Assembly: GCA_964444795.1 (NCBI GenBank)
Contig: CAYUIQ010000125.1
Span: forward strand, 1 to 25,830
DNA length: 25,830 nt
Direction of reading: 5' to 3'
From: JABMRP01 sp964444795
GTDB taxonomy: Bacteria > Planctomycetota > Planctomycetia > Pirellulales > Thermoguttaceae
The notes under the pieces were generated by a model. The model was given only the letters and a program-made list of their open reading frames with translations. It was not told the origin of the DNA and made no database searches. A program made the translations under genes and the position numbers. Below are positions 6,815 to 15,533 of the stretch, piece by piece (the stretch's first letter is position 1; each line of letters opens with the position of its first letter).

Positions 6815-8938
6815 ATGGGCGAGTTGCTCACCGGGGGCGATCTGGTCATCTTTTTCGGCTCGCTGATCGCGGTGATGGGGTTCGGCCTCTGGGCCGGTCG
6901 CAAGGAAGATACCGCGGCCGACTATTATCTGGCCGGCCGCAAGACGCGCTGGTGGGGCGTGGCCGGGTCGATCTTCGGCTCCAACGTCTCGGCCAACCAC
7001 ATCGTCGGCATGATGGCCGTCGGCTTCAGTGTCGGATTCGCCCAAAGCCATTTCGAAGTGGGTGCCATCGCCGGGCTGTTGTTGCTCTGCTACGGCTTCC
7101 TGCCCATGTACCGCAAGCTGAAACTCTACACGCTGAGCGAATACCTCAGCCGCCGTTACGACGACCGCAGCCGAGTGGTCTATGCGGCCATCATGCTGGC
7201 CATTATGGTCCTGGTCGGCATGGTGGCCGGGTTCTACATCGGTTCGCGATCGCTGAACATCCTGCTGGGGGACGGCGAAACGGCGGTGGCCGAGGCTGTC
7301 GTGAACGAGGCGGGCACGATTGACGAGATTCGCCTCAAGTCCGGGGGCTCCAACTACGCCTCGGATCCGGATCTCATGTATGCGCCTCCCGGCGAAGAAA
7401 AATTGACCAAGCTGGAAACCGCCACGTTCAAGATCACCGATGATGGCGTGCTGACGATCGCCCCCGTCACCTTGCCCGGGTCGGGTTACGATCCCGACAA
7501 ACCACCGGCGGTGAAAATCATCGGGGGCGCTTCCTTCGACTCCCAGCTTTCACCCGGCGACATCGACCCCAAGTGGTATCGATTCGGGATCCTCCTGATG
7601 GCCGTGGTCACGGGCACGTACACGATTCTCGGTGGCCTCAAGGCGGTGATCGTGACCGACGTGATCCAGTCGGTGCTGCTGTTGGGCGCGGCCGTGCTGT
7701 TGGCCGGGGTCACGTTCTGGCAACCGGAGATCGGCGGCTGGAGCGGGATGACGGCCATCGACGGCGCGGCTCCGGGCGGCGGCAAACTTCATCTCTACTT
7801 GCCCACTGACCATCCCAAGTTGCCGTGGACGAGTGTGTTTACCGGCATCATGGTACTGCACTTCTACTACTGGGGCACCAACCAGTGGATCGTGCAACGG
7901 GCGATCTCCGCGCGAGACGACCGCGAGGCTCGTATCGGGATCATCACCGCCGGGTTTTTCAAACTGCTCATCCCGTTCATCTCCATCGGCACGGGCATCG
8001 CCGCGTTTTACCTGCTGCGAAGCCGCTCGATGGACGTTGCCCAGGACGTGGTGTTCGTCACCCTAATGGCCGAATTGATCGCGCCGCTGGGTTGGGGACT
8101 GTTGGGTCTGGTCGCCGCGGGAATGATCGGGGCCATCCTCTCGACGATCGACTCGATGATGAATTCCTCGGCCACGATTATCACCTTCGACGTCTACCAG
8201 CGGTACGTCAATCCCGAGGCCTCCGAGCGGCGGCTGATCTGGATCGGCCGGTTGGCGATCGTGGCCATGCTCGTCGCCTCCGCACTGCTGACGATCTTCA
8301 TGATGGACCCCAACTCCAAGGACAGTTTCTTCCTCATGGTCGTCGGCCTCCAGGGTAAACTGATCGCCGGCGTGATTGTGGCGTTCGCCCTGGGCATGCT
8401 CTGGAGCCGGGCCACGGCAACCGCCGCGCTGGTTACCATGCTCTGTGGAGTGGCCGTTTCTTACGGATTCCCTCCGCTGTACGAGAAGTTTCTGGGAACC
8501 AACGGGTCGATTGCCGGCGTGTTCGGCGAGAAACTGGCCAACTTCCACACCGTGGCCATCGCCGCGGCCGTTTGTGTCGTGGTCCACGTGGTCGTAAGCC
8601 TGATGACCCAGCCGGATGCCGAGAAATCGAAGCTCACCTGGGTTGGCCAGGGGGTCGTCACGGTGGCGGGCCTGAAGATCTTCGCGGCCGTCTGCGGATT
8701 GACGCTTGCGATTTACGCGGCGTTGGCCGTTGCCATGGTCGGAGAATATCTCACCCCCGCCGGTGCCGCGTGGCTGGCCGCCGTATGGACCTTTGCCGTC
8801 TTCGCCGCAACCGCCGTCCGTCGCGCACGCACCGATCCGGCGAGCAGGCCCATGGCCGTGGCCCTGCTGCGCGACGACCGCTTCTGGGCCGGGTTGCTGG
8901 CCGCGGCGGCCGTGTTTATCATGTTCAACTTCTATTGA
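6815..8938 (+). CDS. Sodium:solute symporter (SSS/SglT-like) with soluble insert
   Basis: A 707-residue inner-membrane transporter. The N-terminus shows the SSS pattern: helix 1 (F-F-G-S-L-I-A-V-M-G), Y-Y-L-A-G-R followed by W-W-G-V-A-G-S, and S-A-N-H-I-V-G-M-M. At least twelve hydrophobic helices follow, including G-T-Y-T-I-L-G-G-L-K-A-V and Y-W-G-T-N-Q-W-I-V-Q-R, typical of sugar-transporting members. Unusually, about 100 residues of soluble sequence (roughly 150-250) sit between two helices. The C-terminus has two or three extra helices. The start ATG 6815 has GGAG 6 bases upstream; ATG 6803 is in frame. It lies between the isomerase and the EamA transporter, suggesting sugar or sugar-acid uptake with sodium. 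Confidence 0.92.
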   Translation: MGELLTGGDLVIFFGSLIAVMGFGLWAGRKEDTAADYYLAGRKTRWWGVAGSIFGSNVSANHIVGMMAVGFSVGFAQSHFEVGAIAGLLLLCYGFLPMYRKLKLYTLSEYLSRRYDDRSRVVYAAIMLAIMVLVGMVAGFYIGSRSLNILLGDGETAVAEAVVNEAGTIDEIRLKSGGSNYASDPDLMYAPPGEEKLTKLETATFKITDDGVLTIAPVTLPGSGYDPDKPPAVKIIGGASFDSQLSPGDIDPKWYRFGILLMAVVTGTYTILGGLKAVIVTDVIQSVLLLGAAVLLAGVTFWQPEIGGWSGMTAIDGAAPGGGKLHLYLPTDHPKLPWTSVFTGIMVLHFYYWGTNQWIVQRAISARDDREARIGIITAGFFKLLIPFISIGTGIAAFYLLRSRSMDVAQDVVFVTLMAELIAPLGWGLLGLVAAGMIGAILSTIDSMMNSSATIITFDVYQRYVNPEASERRLIWIGRLAIVAMLVASALLTIFMMDPNSKDSFFLMVVGLQGKLIAGVIVAFALGMLWSRATATAALVTMLCGVAVSYGFPPLYEKFLGTNGSIAGVFGEKLANFHTVAIAAAVCVVVHVVVSLMTQPDAEKSKLTWVGQGVVTVAGLKIFAAVCGLTLAIYAALAVAMVGEYLTPAGAAWLAAVWTFAVFAATAVRRARTDPASRPMAVALLRDDRFWAGLLAAAAVFIMFNFY

Positions 8939-8956
8939 TCGGTCCAGACAAACGCA

Positions 8957-9874
8957 ATGCACAAACAGGTAATCGGTTTCGCGGCCGCGGCGGTGGTGAG
9001 TTGGGTGGCCTTTGTGCTGCTGCTGCGGGCGACGATCGAGGTCTGGCCGGTCAGTCTGGCCGGGACCTACTCGCGAGTGCTTTCCGTCGCCATGCTGCTC
9101 CTCTGGGTCGTGACCCGTGGCGGCGGCCTGCGACGACTTCGGCCACGGGGAACCGTCCCTTGGCTTGCCCTGATGGGTATCGTGGCCGTCGGCATCAACC
9201 TGCTCTGCTTCGAGGCCCTGAAGTGGACCACCGCCACAAATGTCTCGCTCTTGGTGCGACTCGATCTGGTCTTTGTCGTGCTCATCGGCGTGACCTTCCG
9301 GCTTGAGCGGGTCGGTCTGGTGCCGCTGCTGGTGCTGCTGCCCGTGATGCTTGCAGGGCTCGGCCTGTTGGTCGAAATCGATCGGATCAACTGGCGGGGA
9401 CACGCGCTGGGCGACCTGATGGTCGTCGCCTCGGCGCTCGGGCTGGCGATCAACGCCTTCGTCATTCGCCATATCATGCAACAGATGGACGAGGAGGCCG
9501 TGGCGGCCATCAATCAATCGGTCACGGTGATCGGGTTTGTCGCCCTGGGCCTGATCACCGGCGATTTTACTTCGCCGCCGGAGGCCGCCGGCCAGTTCTC
9601 GGCATGGCTGTTAATCGTCGCCCTGGCCGTCGCCTCGGCCGTCTCGCTACCGCTCTATTACGCCGCCTTGCGACGGATGAAAGTCTGGACGCTTCGGGCG
9701 TTCATGCTCAGCGGCCCCGTGCTGGTCCTGGCGGTCGAATGGTGGCTCTGGAACGTGCGTCTGAGCACCTCGCAATGCGCTGGCGCCGCGCTGGTGCTGG
9801 GAGGATTGGCCCTGCTGGTGCGCTTCGAACTGCGGCCCGGCGCGCCGCAATTGCCCGCGGGCACGCCGGAGTGA
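8957..9874 (+). CDS. EamA/DMT family transporter
   Basis: A 305-residue integral membrane protein with about ten hydrophobic helices in two similar halves, the hallmark of EamA drug/metabolite transporters. The first half holds L-R-A-T-I-E-V-W-P and F-E-A-L-K-W-T-T-A-T-N-V-S-L-L-V; the second holds L-P-L-Y-Y-A-A-L-R-R and A-F-M-L-S-G-P-V at the matching place. It starts 18 bases after the symporter stop and is probably in the same transcript. DMT proteins usually export metabolites or import nucleotide sugars and amino acids; the substrate here is unknown. No strong Shine-Dalgarno is visible, so translation may be coupled to the upstream gene. Confidence 0.88.
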   Translation: MHKQVIGFAAAAVVSWVAFVLLLRATIEVWPVSLAGTYSRVLSVAMLLLWVVTRGGGLRRLRPRGTVPWLALMGIVAVGINLLCFEALKWTTATNVSLLVRLDLVFVVLIGVTFRLERVGLVPLLVLLPVMLAGLGLLVEIDRINWRGHALGDLMVVASALGLAINAFVIRHIMQQMDEEAVAAINQSVTVIGFVALGLITGDFTSPPEAAGQFSAWLLIVALAVASAVSLPLYYAALRRMKVWTLRAFMLSGPVLVLAVEWWLWNVRLSTSQCAGAALVLGGLALLVRFELRPGAPQLPAGTPE

Positions 9875-9896
9875 GGGAGGTGTTATCGCGGGGGGA

Positions 9897-9926
9897 ACCA
9901 CCAAGACAGCAAGAACACGAAGGAAG
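9897..9926 (+). repeat. Short intergenic repeat, copy 2 (CCAC-AAGACA type)
   Basis: ACCACCAAGACAGCAAGA continues as ACACGAAGGAAG. It is a diverged copy of the element at 219-248, here on the plus strand. Its 3' end (GAAGGAAG) lies 8 bases before the ATG at 9935 and is the only purine-rich ribosome-binding-like sequence for that gene, so the repeat may have been co-opted as a translation signal. Confidence 0.6.
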
Positions 9927-9934
9927 AAAAGTCC

Positions 9935-11722
9935 ATGCCTGGAATTCAACAAATCGTCCTGCTTCTTGCCGTGTTCAGCCCTTCGTCGCTGGTCGCTGAG
10001 AACCTGATCGGCGACGGAGACTTCGAAGCGAGCGTCTTGGGCAAGGCTCCGGACGGCTGGAAGCCATTTCACGCCGGCTCGTCTCCCGCGGTGGTTGTGG
10101 GCGCTCCGGGCGCGGCTGGCTCGAAACGGGCGATCGTCGCTCGTCCGACCCGCCAGCGGGGATGGGTGGCCCTTTCTCGCCAGTTGAGCGAGCCCCGAGA
10201 TCGTGTGCTGGTGGAATTCTCCTTCGCGTTTTTCGGCGGGCCAGGGAGGACGTTTAATTTCTGGTCGCATGAACCCGGCGGAAGCGACGCCAGCCAGATC
10301 AACCTGTGTATCGAGCGGGGCGAGTTGCGTCAATACGACGGTCGGGCCCGAAGTTGGGTGTCGATTAGCAATCGTCTGAAGGCCTCGACCGACCCCAGTC
10401 GGCCGGTCTGGCACCGTTTGCGGATCGTGGCCGCGCGGGATAGCGGCGCGATCGATTTCTGGCTCGGTGATCCAGGCAGCCCCAACCTGCCCGATCACCC
10501 CACAGCGACCCGGCACGCGTACCGCACGAAGTTGCCCTTCGGGGCGATCGATGTTGTCTCGGGCGCGCGGCTGGCACCGGGGTCGTTCTTCCTGATCGAC
10601 CAACTCACGGTGCGCGGAGGCGAGGAAGTGCCGCGTCCCTCGGGCGAAGTCCCGCCGGTGCCGGGGCTTGCGAACCTTTACCCGCTCTGGACGGGCGGCG
10701 CTTTTCCCGCCGTCGACGCGATCCCGTTGGTCCCCGGCTTGAAGAACCGCGTCGTACACAGGGCGAAAGAGGGCGAGTATCAGTTCCTCCACGGCGCCTC
10801 GATTATCCACCACAAGGGAACGTGGTTTGCGAGTTGGGCCAACAGCCGCGTCGACGAGAACAGCGCCACCGAAACGCAACGCGGGCGGCGTTCGACCGAT
10901 GACTGCCGAACCTGGTCCGAGGTAGAAATGATCGCCGGCGGATTCCCCGACGCTCAGTGCCACAGCCACGGCTGTTTCATGTCGCACCAGGGCCGGTTGT
11001 GGACGTACGTTGCCCGATTCGGCCGAGGCGAGGGACGCCGCTTTCGGGGCCTGACGACCGAGGCCTTCACGCTCGACGAGAAGTCCAACCGTTGGGAACC
11101 CCGGGGCACCGCGATGATCGACTGCTGGCCTTACAACGAGCCAGTCCGCACCAGCGACGGCAACTGGATCACGGCGGGGCAGGACAAAGACGGGCTGCCG
11201 GTGGTCGCGATTAGCCACGGCGAAGACCTGGGGCGTTGGGATACGGTGAAGGTCCCGTATGCCGCGGAACTGAAACCGTCCTTTGCGGAGACGACCCTGC
11301 TGGTCGGCCCCGATCGGATACTGGCCGTCATCCGCGGCGGCAGCAACGTGGCCTGGGTCGCAACCAGCCGCGACCACGGGCGGACCTGGACCACCGCGGC
11401 GCCGAGCAATTTCCCCATGCCGCGGGCGAAAGCCTATTTCGGCCGGCTCAGCACCGGGCAACCCTATTTGATCGCCAACCATGGAAACCGCGATGTGCTT
11501 CTGATTGCCGTAGGAAAACCGGACGGCTTGTCGCTGGAGAAGGTCTGGAAGATTCGCACCGGAAGGAGTCAAGCTCCTCGTTTCCCCGGCCGAGCGAAGA
11601 GTCCGCAGTGGTCGTATCCCTACTCGCACGAACACAACGGCAGACTCTACGTCGTCTATTCCATCGGCAAAGAAGACTGTGGCCTGTCCGTGTTGCCGAT
11701 CGACGGGCTTGCGTTTGATTGA
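9935..11722 (+). CDS. Secreted sialidase-like (BNR repeat) protein
   Basis: A 595-residue protein. Residues 1-21 form a signal peptide (hydrophobic core I-V-L-L-L-A-V-F, likely cleavage after S-L-V-A). Residues 22-225 resemble a beta-sandwich carbohydrate-binding/LamG-like region starting N-L-I-G-D-G-D-F-E. Residues 250-590 are a six-bladed sialidase-type propeller with two Asp-boxes: S-T-D-D-C-R-T-W (320-327) and S-R-D-H-G-R-T-W (478-485). A catalytic sialidase Arg triad cannot be assigned from sequence alone, so this may be a neuraminidase-like hydrolase or another propeller enzyme. It is exported, in contrast to the cytoplasmic enzymes around it, and could act on extracellular glycans. Confidence 0.82.
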   Translation: MPGIQQIVLLLAVFSPSSLVAENLIGDGDFEASVLGKAPDGWKPFHAGSSPAVVVGAPGAAGSKRAIVARPTRQRGWVALSRQLSEPRDRVLVEFSFAFFGGPGRTFNFWSHEPGGSDASQINLCIERGELRQYDGRARSWVSISNRLKASTDPSRPVWHRLRIVAARDSGAIDFWLGDPGSPNLPDHPTATRHAYRTKLPFGAIDVVSGARLAPGSFFLIDQLTVRGGEEVPRPSGEVPPVPGLANLYPLWTGGAFPAVDAIPLVPGLKNRVVHRAKEGEYQFLHGASIIHHKGTWFASWANSRVDENSATETQRGRRSTDDCRTWSEVEMIAGGFPDAQCHSHGCFMSHQGRLWTYVARFGRGEGRRFRGLTTEAFTLDEKSNRWEPRGTAMIDCWPYNEPVRTSDGNWITAGQDKDGLPVVAISHGEDLGRWDTVKVPYAAELKPSFAETTLLVGPDRILAVIRGGSNVAWVATSRDHGRTWTTAAPSNFPMPRAKAYFGRLSTGQPYLIANHGNRDVLLIAVGKPDGLSLEKVWKIRTGRSQAPRFPGRAKSPQWSYPYSHEHNGRLYVVYSIGKEDCGLSVLPIDGLAFD

Positions 11723-11802
11723 CGCGGCTGGTGGATCTGGTATCATCCGGGCATGGGGTAATCGACGTTGCGTGTATTGGCCACGAACTTCGGGGGCGCT
11801 GG

Positions 11803-12681
11803 ATGAACGAGGAACAGGAGCCGTCTCAGTCGTCTTCACCCGATATTCCGGAGCCTTCACCCGACCCGCTGGTGAGTTACGGGCGGACGAACTATCTGGG
11901 GATCATCCTTGTCGTGTTCCTGGCCGAAACCGGCACGTTGTTTCTGCCGCACCAGGAACCGTCGCCGATTCGCCTCGGGCTGGCGGTCGGACTCTTTGCC
12001 GCCGCGTGGTACGGGTTCGATTGGGCGATTTTCCTTCTGGCGCTTGGATTTGCCACGGGCGTCCTTCTGGCGGCTTTGGCCACCGTGCTGGCCATCATCG
12101 CCGGTGCGGAGTTGACTTTCTTTCTGAGCCTGACGGTCGGGGTCGCTTATGCGGCCATCGTGGTCGCCCTGTTTCGATCGCGAAGCCTCAACGCCTTCTT
12201 CAAGTTTCAATCGCAACAGCGACGCGCCAACGCCGCGGACCGGAGCGAAGATCCCGATCGGGTCGATCCTTTCAGGGAACCGATGTTGCCGCAATCGGCG
12301 GACGAACCGATCGATGGCACCGACCACCGGTTGGTGACCGTCGCAAGCTACAACTTTCCCGTCAGGGCTGGGGCCAAGATGCTGCTATTGGAGCGGGAGG
12401 GAGTTCGCGCGTTTCTTGCCGATGCTAATCTCGTCGAGATGTGCTGGCTTCTCGCTGGCGCCGTCGGCGGAGCGAAGATCCAGGTGGCCGAGTCGGATGC
12501 CGACCGCGCGATGCAGATCCTCGAAGAGTACCGCGCCGCCAAGTCGCTAGTCGCCTTGCCCGAGGAACCGGCCGTGTTCGATTGCCAGCAGTGCGGGCAG
12601 GATCTCATGCTCCCCGCCGACCGCCGCGGCCGGGTGGAAACGTGCCCGCATTGTGGCTGCTACGTGGATGTGCCCGAGTAG
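11803..12681 (+). CDS. Membrane protein with DUF2007 and zinc-ribbon domains
   Basis: A 292-residue protein with three parts. Residues 1-30 are acidic and Ser/Pro-rich. Residues 35-125 carry three or four hydrophobic helices. About residues 165-240 match DUF2007, the putative signal-transducing domain with L-V-T-V-A-S-Y, E-G-V-R-A-F-L-A-D-A-N and G-G-A-K-I-Q-V. The C-terminal 40 residues form a zinc ribbon: C-Q-Q-C-G near 264 and C-P-H-C-G-C near 283. The ATG at 11803 is chosen because the upstream extension lacks coding character. The gene runs 77 bases into the oppositely oriented PBP2 frame. Function unknown; DUF2007 is suggested to bind small ligands. Confidence 0.8.
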   Translation: MNEEQEPSQSSSPDIPEPSPDPLVSYGRTNYLGIILVVFLAETGTLFLPHQEPSPIRLGLAVGLFAAAWYGFDWAIFLLALGFATGVLLAALATVLAIIAGAELTFFLSLTVGVAYAAIVVALFRSRSLNAFFKFQSQQRRANAADRSEDPDRVDPFREPMLPQSADEPIDGTDHRLVTVASYNFPVRAGAKMLLLEREGVRAFLADANLVEMCWLLAGAVGGAKIQVAESDADRAMQILEEYRAAKSLVALPEEPAVFDCQQCGQDLMLPADRRGRVETCPHCGCYVDVPE

Positions 12682-14602
12682 CTTTCACCGCCGAGTAGCC
12701 CAATCGCCTCATCTGGAGGATCAGCCGCCGCGCCACGGGCACCGCCGTGGTTTCGGCATTGCCGCCGTGTTCGAGAACAACGACCAACGCCCATTGGGGG
12801 TCGTTGGCCGGAAAATAGGCGGTCAGCCATGCGTGGTCGGGCCGGTCGGGATGGGCCTGTGCCGTGCCCGTCTTGGCGGCCACGCCGAGCGACGCCCCGT
12901 CGTACATGAGCCGATGGGCCGTCCCCCTGTCGTCGGCGACCGCGCGCTCCATACCGGTGCGAATGGCTGCAAGAGTGCCGGGTGAGAGACCGTCGATGGC
13001 CGTCGACGGCGATAGTTCTCTTTGATCGACCACGTGGGGCGTGACCAGACGCCCGCCGTTGGCAATCGCCGCCGTCATCCGGGCCACTTGCAGGGGCGTC
13101 GCCCGTAGCGAGCTCTGCCCGACGGCCAAGCCCAACGTATCGCCGAGCTGCCACCGCCGGCCGGTCAGGGCCTCGATGTTCTCGGGCGTGGGCAACGAGC
13201 CGGCGGCTTCACCGGGGAGGTCGATGCCCGTGGGGCGTCCGAAGCCGAAACGCTCGGCCCATTCGATCAGCGGCTTGGGTCCCAAGCGGCCGGCGTGGTG
13301 GAAGAAGAAGACGTTGCAGCTTTGTGCCAGGGCGTCGGTCAGCGTCACCCGATCGTGCCCCACTCCCTGATGCCGAAACACGGCGCAGCGCCAGGCGTTT
13401 TTCTGGTAGAGGTAGCCTTGGCAGAACAGGGACTCCTGGGCCGTGGTCGGGTCCGTATCCAGCATCGCGGCGGCCGTGACGATCTTGAAGACCGACCCGG
13501 CGGGTATGGCCATCTGTGTGGCACGGTCGAAGAGCGGATGTGTCGGATCGGTCAGCAGGGCCTGCAATGCTTCCGGCTGCCGGCCGGCGAACAGGTTGGG
13601 ATCGAAGCGGGGTGCGGAGGCAATCGCGCGGATCGCGCCCGTATGGACGTTCATCACGACGATCGCTCCGCCGGCCGGTGGCAACGCGTCGTCCGGCCGA
13701 TCGATCGCTCGGGGATCGAGGGCCGCGTCGAGCAGGTTCTCCGCGGCCTGCTGAAGTTTCGTATCGATGGTCAACACGAGGTCGCCCCCGGGCCGCGGCT
13801 CAATTTCCCGTTCGCTTAAGAGCAGCCGGCCGCCATGATCGACCCGGTCGACCTGCCGGCCGTTGCGTCCGCGCAAGAGCGATTCGTAGCGGCGTTCCAC
13901 ACCCGCCCGACCAACGCGGTCGCCGGTCTGCTCGCCGGCCCCCACGTATCCCAACACGTGGGCGGTCGTCGCACCGGCCGGATAGACGCGGCGCCAGCGA
14001 TGTTCGAGCCGTGCGTCCGGATAGCGATCCGGATGGGCTTGGAACTGGGCAACCGCCTCGGCGGAGATCGCTTCGGCCATGACATGGTACTGTAGCGTCT
14101 CGGCCACGGTGACCGGCTCCGGAGGCGAACGTTCGGTCGAGTCGTCGAACTGTTGCTGGAATTCGGCCAGCCGTCGCCGGTTGACGCTTTCGGTAATCCG
14201 CCCGACTCGGGCTCGAATCTGCTCGGCGCGGCGTTGCCATTGCTCCGGGGAGATGCCGGCCCGTTGGACCAACTCCGGGCTGGGCGTTTGGTCGAGGGCC
14301 CGATAGTGGACCGTCAACACGGCCACCTGACGGTCGGTGGCCAGAACGGTTCCGTCACGGGCGAGGATGCGTCCGCGGAGTCCACGGAGCAATTTCCGCT
14401 GAACGATCGGCTCGGCCGCTTCGGCGCGAAACGCGGCTCCGTCGCGGAGTTCCAACTGTACGGCCCGGCCAAAGACCGCAATCAGCAGGGCCACGAACAC
14501 GGTCAGACACAGGCGCAGCCGCAACCGCGAATCGACCACCGCCGGTGCCTGGTGGGCCGTGCCGTGGATTGCTTGCCAATCGAATAGGCGTATCGAGGGC
14601 AT
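12605..14602 (-). CDS. mrdA: Penicillin-binding protein 2 (elongation transpeptidase)
   Basis: A 665-residue class B PBP that cross-links peptidoglycan in the periplasm as part of the Rod complex. It has a short cytoplasmic tail, one transmembrane helix (about 30-47), the pedestal with L-R-G-L-R-G-R-I-L-A-R-D-G near 75-90, and the transpeptidase domain with all three motifs: S370-V-F-K373, S428-C-N430 and K577-T-G579. The ATG at 14602 is 4 bases after the nitroreductase stop, so translation may be coupled. The last 26 residues are read from the antisense of the DUF2007 gene and are basic and low-complexity, suggesting an extended C-terminus after loss of the original stop. Its neighbour MreB supports PBP2 rather than the division enzyme PBP3. 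Confidence 0.9.
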   Translation of the reverse strand: MPSIRLFDWQAIHGTAHQAPAVVDSRLRLRLCLTVFVALLIAVFGRAVQLELRDGAAFRAEAAEPIVQRKLLRGLRGRILARDGTVLATDRQVAVLTVHYRALDQTPSPELVQRAGISPEQWQRRAEQIRARVGRITESVNRRRLAEFQQQFDDSTERSPPEPVTVAETLQYHVMAEAISAEAVAQFQAHPDRYPDARLEHRWRRVYPAGATTAHVLGYVGAGEQTGDRVGRAGVERRYESLLRGRNGRQVDRVDHGGRLLLSEREIEPRPGGDLVLTIDTKLQQAAENLLDAALDPRAIDRPDDALPPAGGAIVVMNVHTGAIRAIASAPRFDPNLFAGRQPEALQALLTDPTHPLFDRATQMAIPAGSVFKIVTAAAMLDTDPTTAQESLFCQGYLYQKNAWRCAVFRHQGVGHDRVTLTDALAQSCNVFFFHHAGRLGPKPLIEWAERFGFGRPTGIDLPGEAAGSLPTPENIEALTGRRWQLGDTLGLAVGQSSLRATPLQVARMTAAIANGGRLVTPHVVDQRELSPSTAIDGLSPGTLAAIRTGMERAVADDRGTAHRLMYDGASLGVAAKTGTAQAHPDRPDHAWLTAYFPANDPQWALVVVLEHGGNAETTAVPVARRLILQMRRLGYSAVKATRAHPRSSHNAGTFPPGRGGRRGA

Positions 14603-14606
14603 CCGT

Positions 14607-15533
14607 TCACTCGCCCACCGGAATATATTCCTTGAACCAGTCGAAACCGAACCGTTCCATCAACTCAAGAAACTCTTCGTTTCCCTGGGGTATCCTGGCG
14701 GCGCTGTAATGCAGGGCGAAGAAGAACTGCGCGGCGTTGATCCGGCCGGCGGCGCGGATTGTCTCTAGGCACTCCTCGGCAAACGCCTCGCCGTGGACCT
14801 CGCGACAGACGTCCCGTATCGTCTCGAGACGGGTCGCGGTGATCTCGCGGTGTTTGTCGTGAAACTTCTCGTCCAGCGCCGCCAGAAGCGTTTGGTCGTC
14901 GACGTGCCGATACCGCTCCTTGTGGACGATCAGCTCCGATGGCAGCTTGGCGGCCGGCCGCAAGGTGGTCTCGGGATAGCCCAGGCAGAGCAACACGACG
15001 GGAAAGACGCCGTCGGGCAGGTCGAACATATCGCGAAGCTGCGGCAGACATTCCAGCACGGACCCGATATAAACCGAACCCAATCCCAGCGACTCGGCAG
15101 CCATGCACATGCTCTGGGCGGAAATGACCGTATCCTGGATCGAGATCCAAAACATCCGGAAACTGCTGGTTGCCGTGAAGGGCGCCGTCAACAGGCGAGC
15201 CCAACGGTCGAGACGGTGCCAGTCGATGCAGAACAGCAAGATCACCGGCGCCCCGGCCATGAATTGCTGATCGAAGCAGAGATGGGCCAACTCGCGCTTG
15301 GTTTCGGACCGCTCGATCTGGATAATCGAATACGGCTGGAGGTTCCCACCGGTGGGCGCTCGTATCCCGGCGTCGAGAATCTGCCGCAAGATGTCGGCGG
15401 GGATCTCCCGATCGGCAAAACGCCGACAGCTTGCCCGGCGCACCAGCAGGTCGAGAGTTGGGTTCGTGCCGTTTTCGCTGTTGGTGCTCATCGCGCCCGT
15501 GCTCATCGGTTGGGATCCATTACACATCATCAT
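14607..15533 (-). CDS. Nitroreductase family protein
   Basis: A 308-residue FMN-dependent nitroreductase-like oxidoreductase. The typical N-terminus L-V-R-R-A-S-C-R-R-F-A-D-R-E-I-P is followed by A-P-T-G-G-N-L-Q-P, the FMN-contact segment. The middle has S-A-Q-S-M-C-M-A-A-E-S-L-G-L-G-S-V-Y-I-G, and L-C-L-G-Y-P-E follows near residue 205. A C-terminal helical extension of about 90 residues goes beyond the usual 200-residue fold. Start choice is uncertain: ATG 15533 overlaps the mreB stop by 14 bases, while ATG 15506 and 15491 also fit. It sits between mreB and PBP2, an unusual place for a redox enzyme; the link is probably only co-transcription. Confidence 0.85.
   Translation of the reverse strand: MMMCNGSQPMSTGAMSTNSENGTNPTLDLLVRRASCRRFADREIPADILRQILDAGIRAPTGGNLQPYSIIQIERSETKRELAHLCFDQQFMAGAPVILLFCIDWHRLDRWARLLTAPFTATSSFRMFWISIQDTVISAQSMCMAAESLGLGSVYIGSVLECLPQLRDMFDLPDGVFPVVLLCLGYPETTLRPAAKLPSELIVHKERYRHVDDQTLLAALDEKFHDKHREITATRLETIRDVCREVHGEAFAEECLETIRAAGRINAAQFFFALHYSAARIPQGNEEFLELMERFGFDWFKEYIPVGE

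Noticed and set aside
8063..9517. 484-codon minus-strand open frame
   Set aside because: Extremely rich in H, D, G, Q and R; antisense of the hydrophobic helices of the symporter and EamA transporter.
9647..11860. 737-codon minus-strand open frame opposite the sialidase-like gene
   Set aside because: The plus strand has a signal peptide and Asp-boxes; the minus frame has no recognisable domain and spans two unrelated plus-strand genes.
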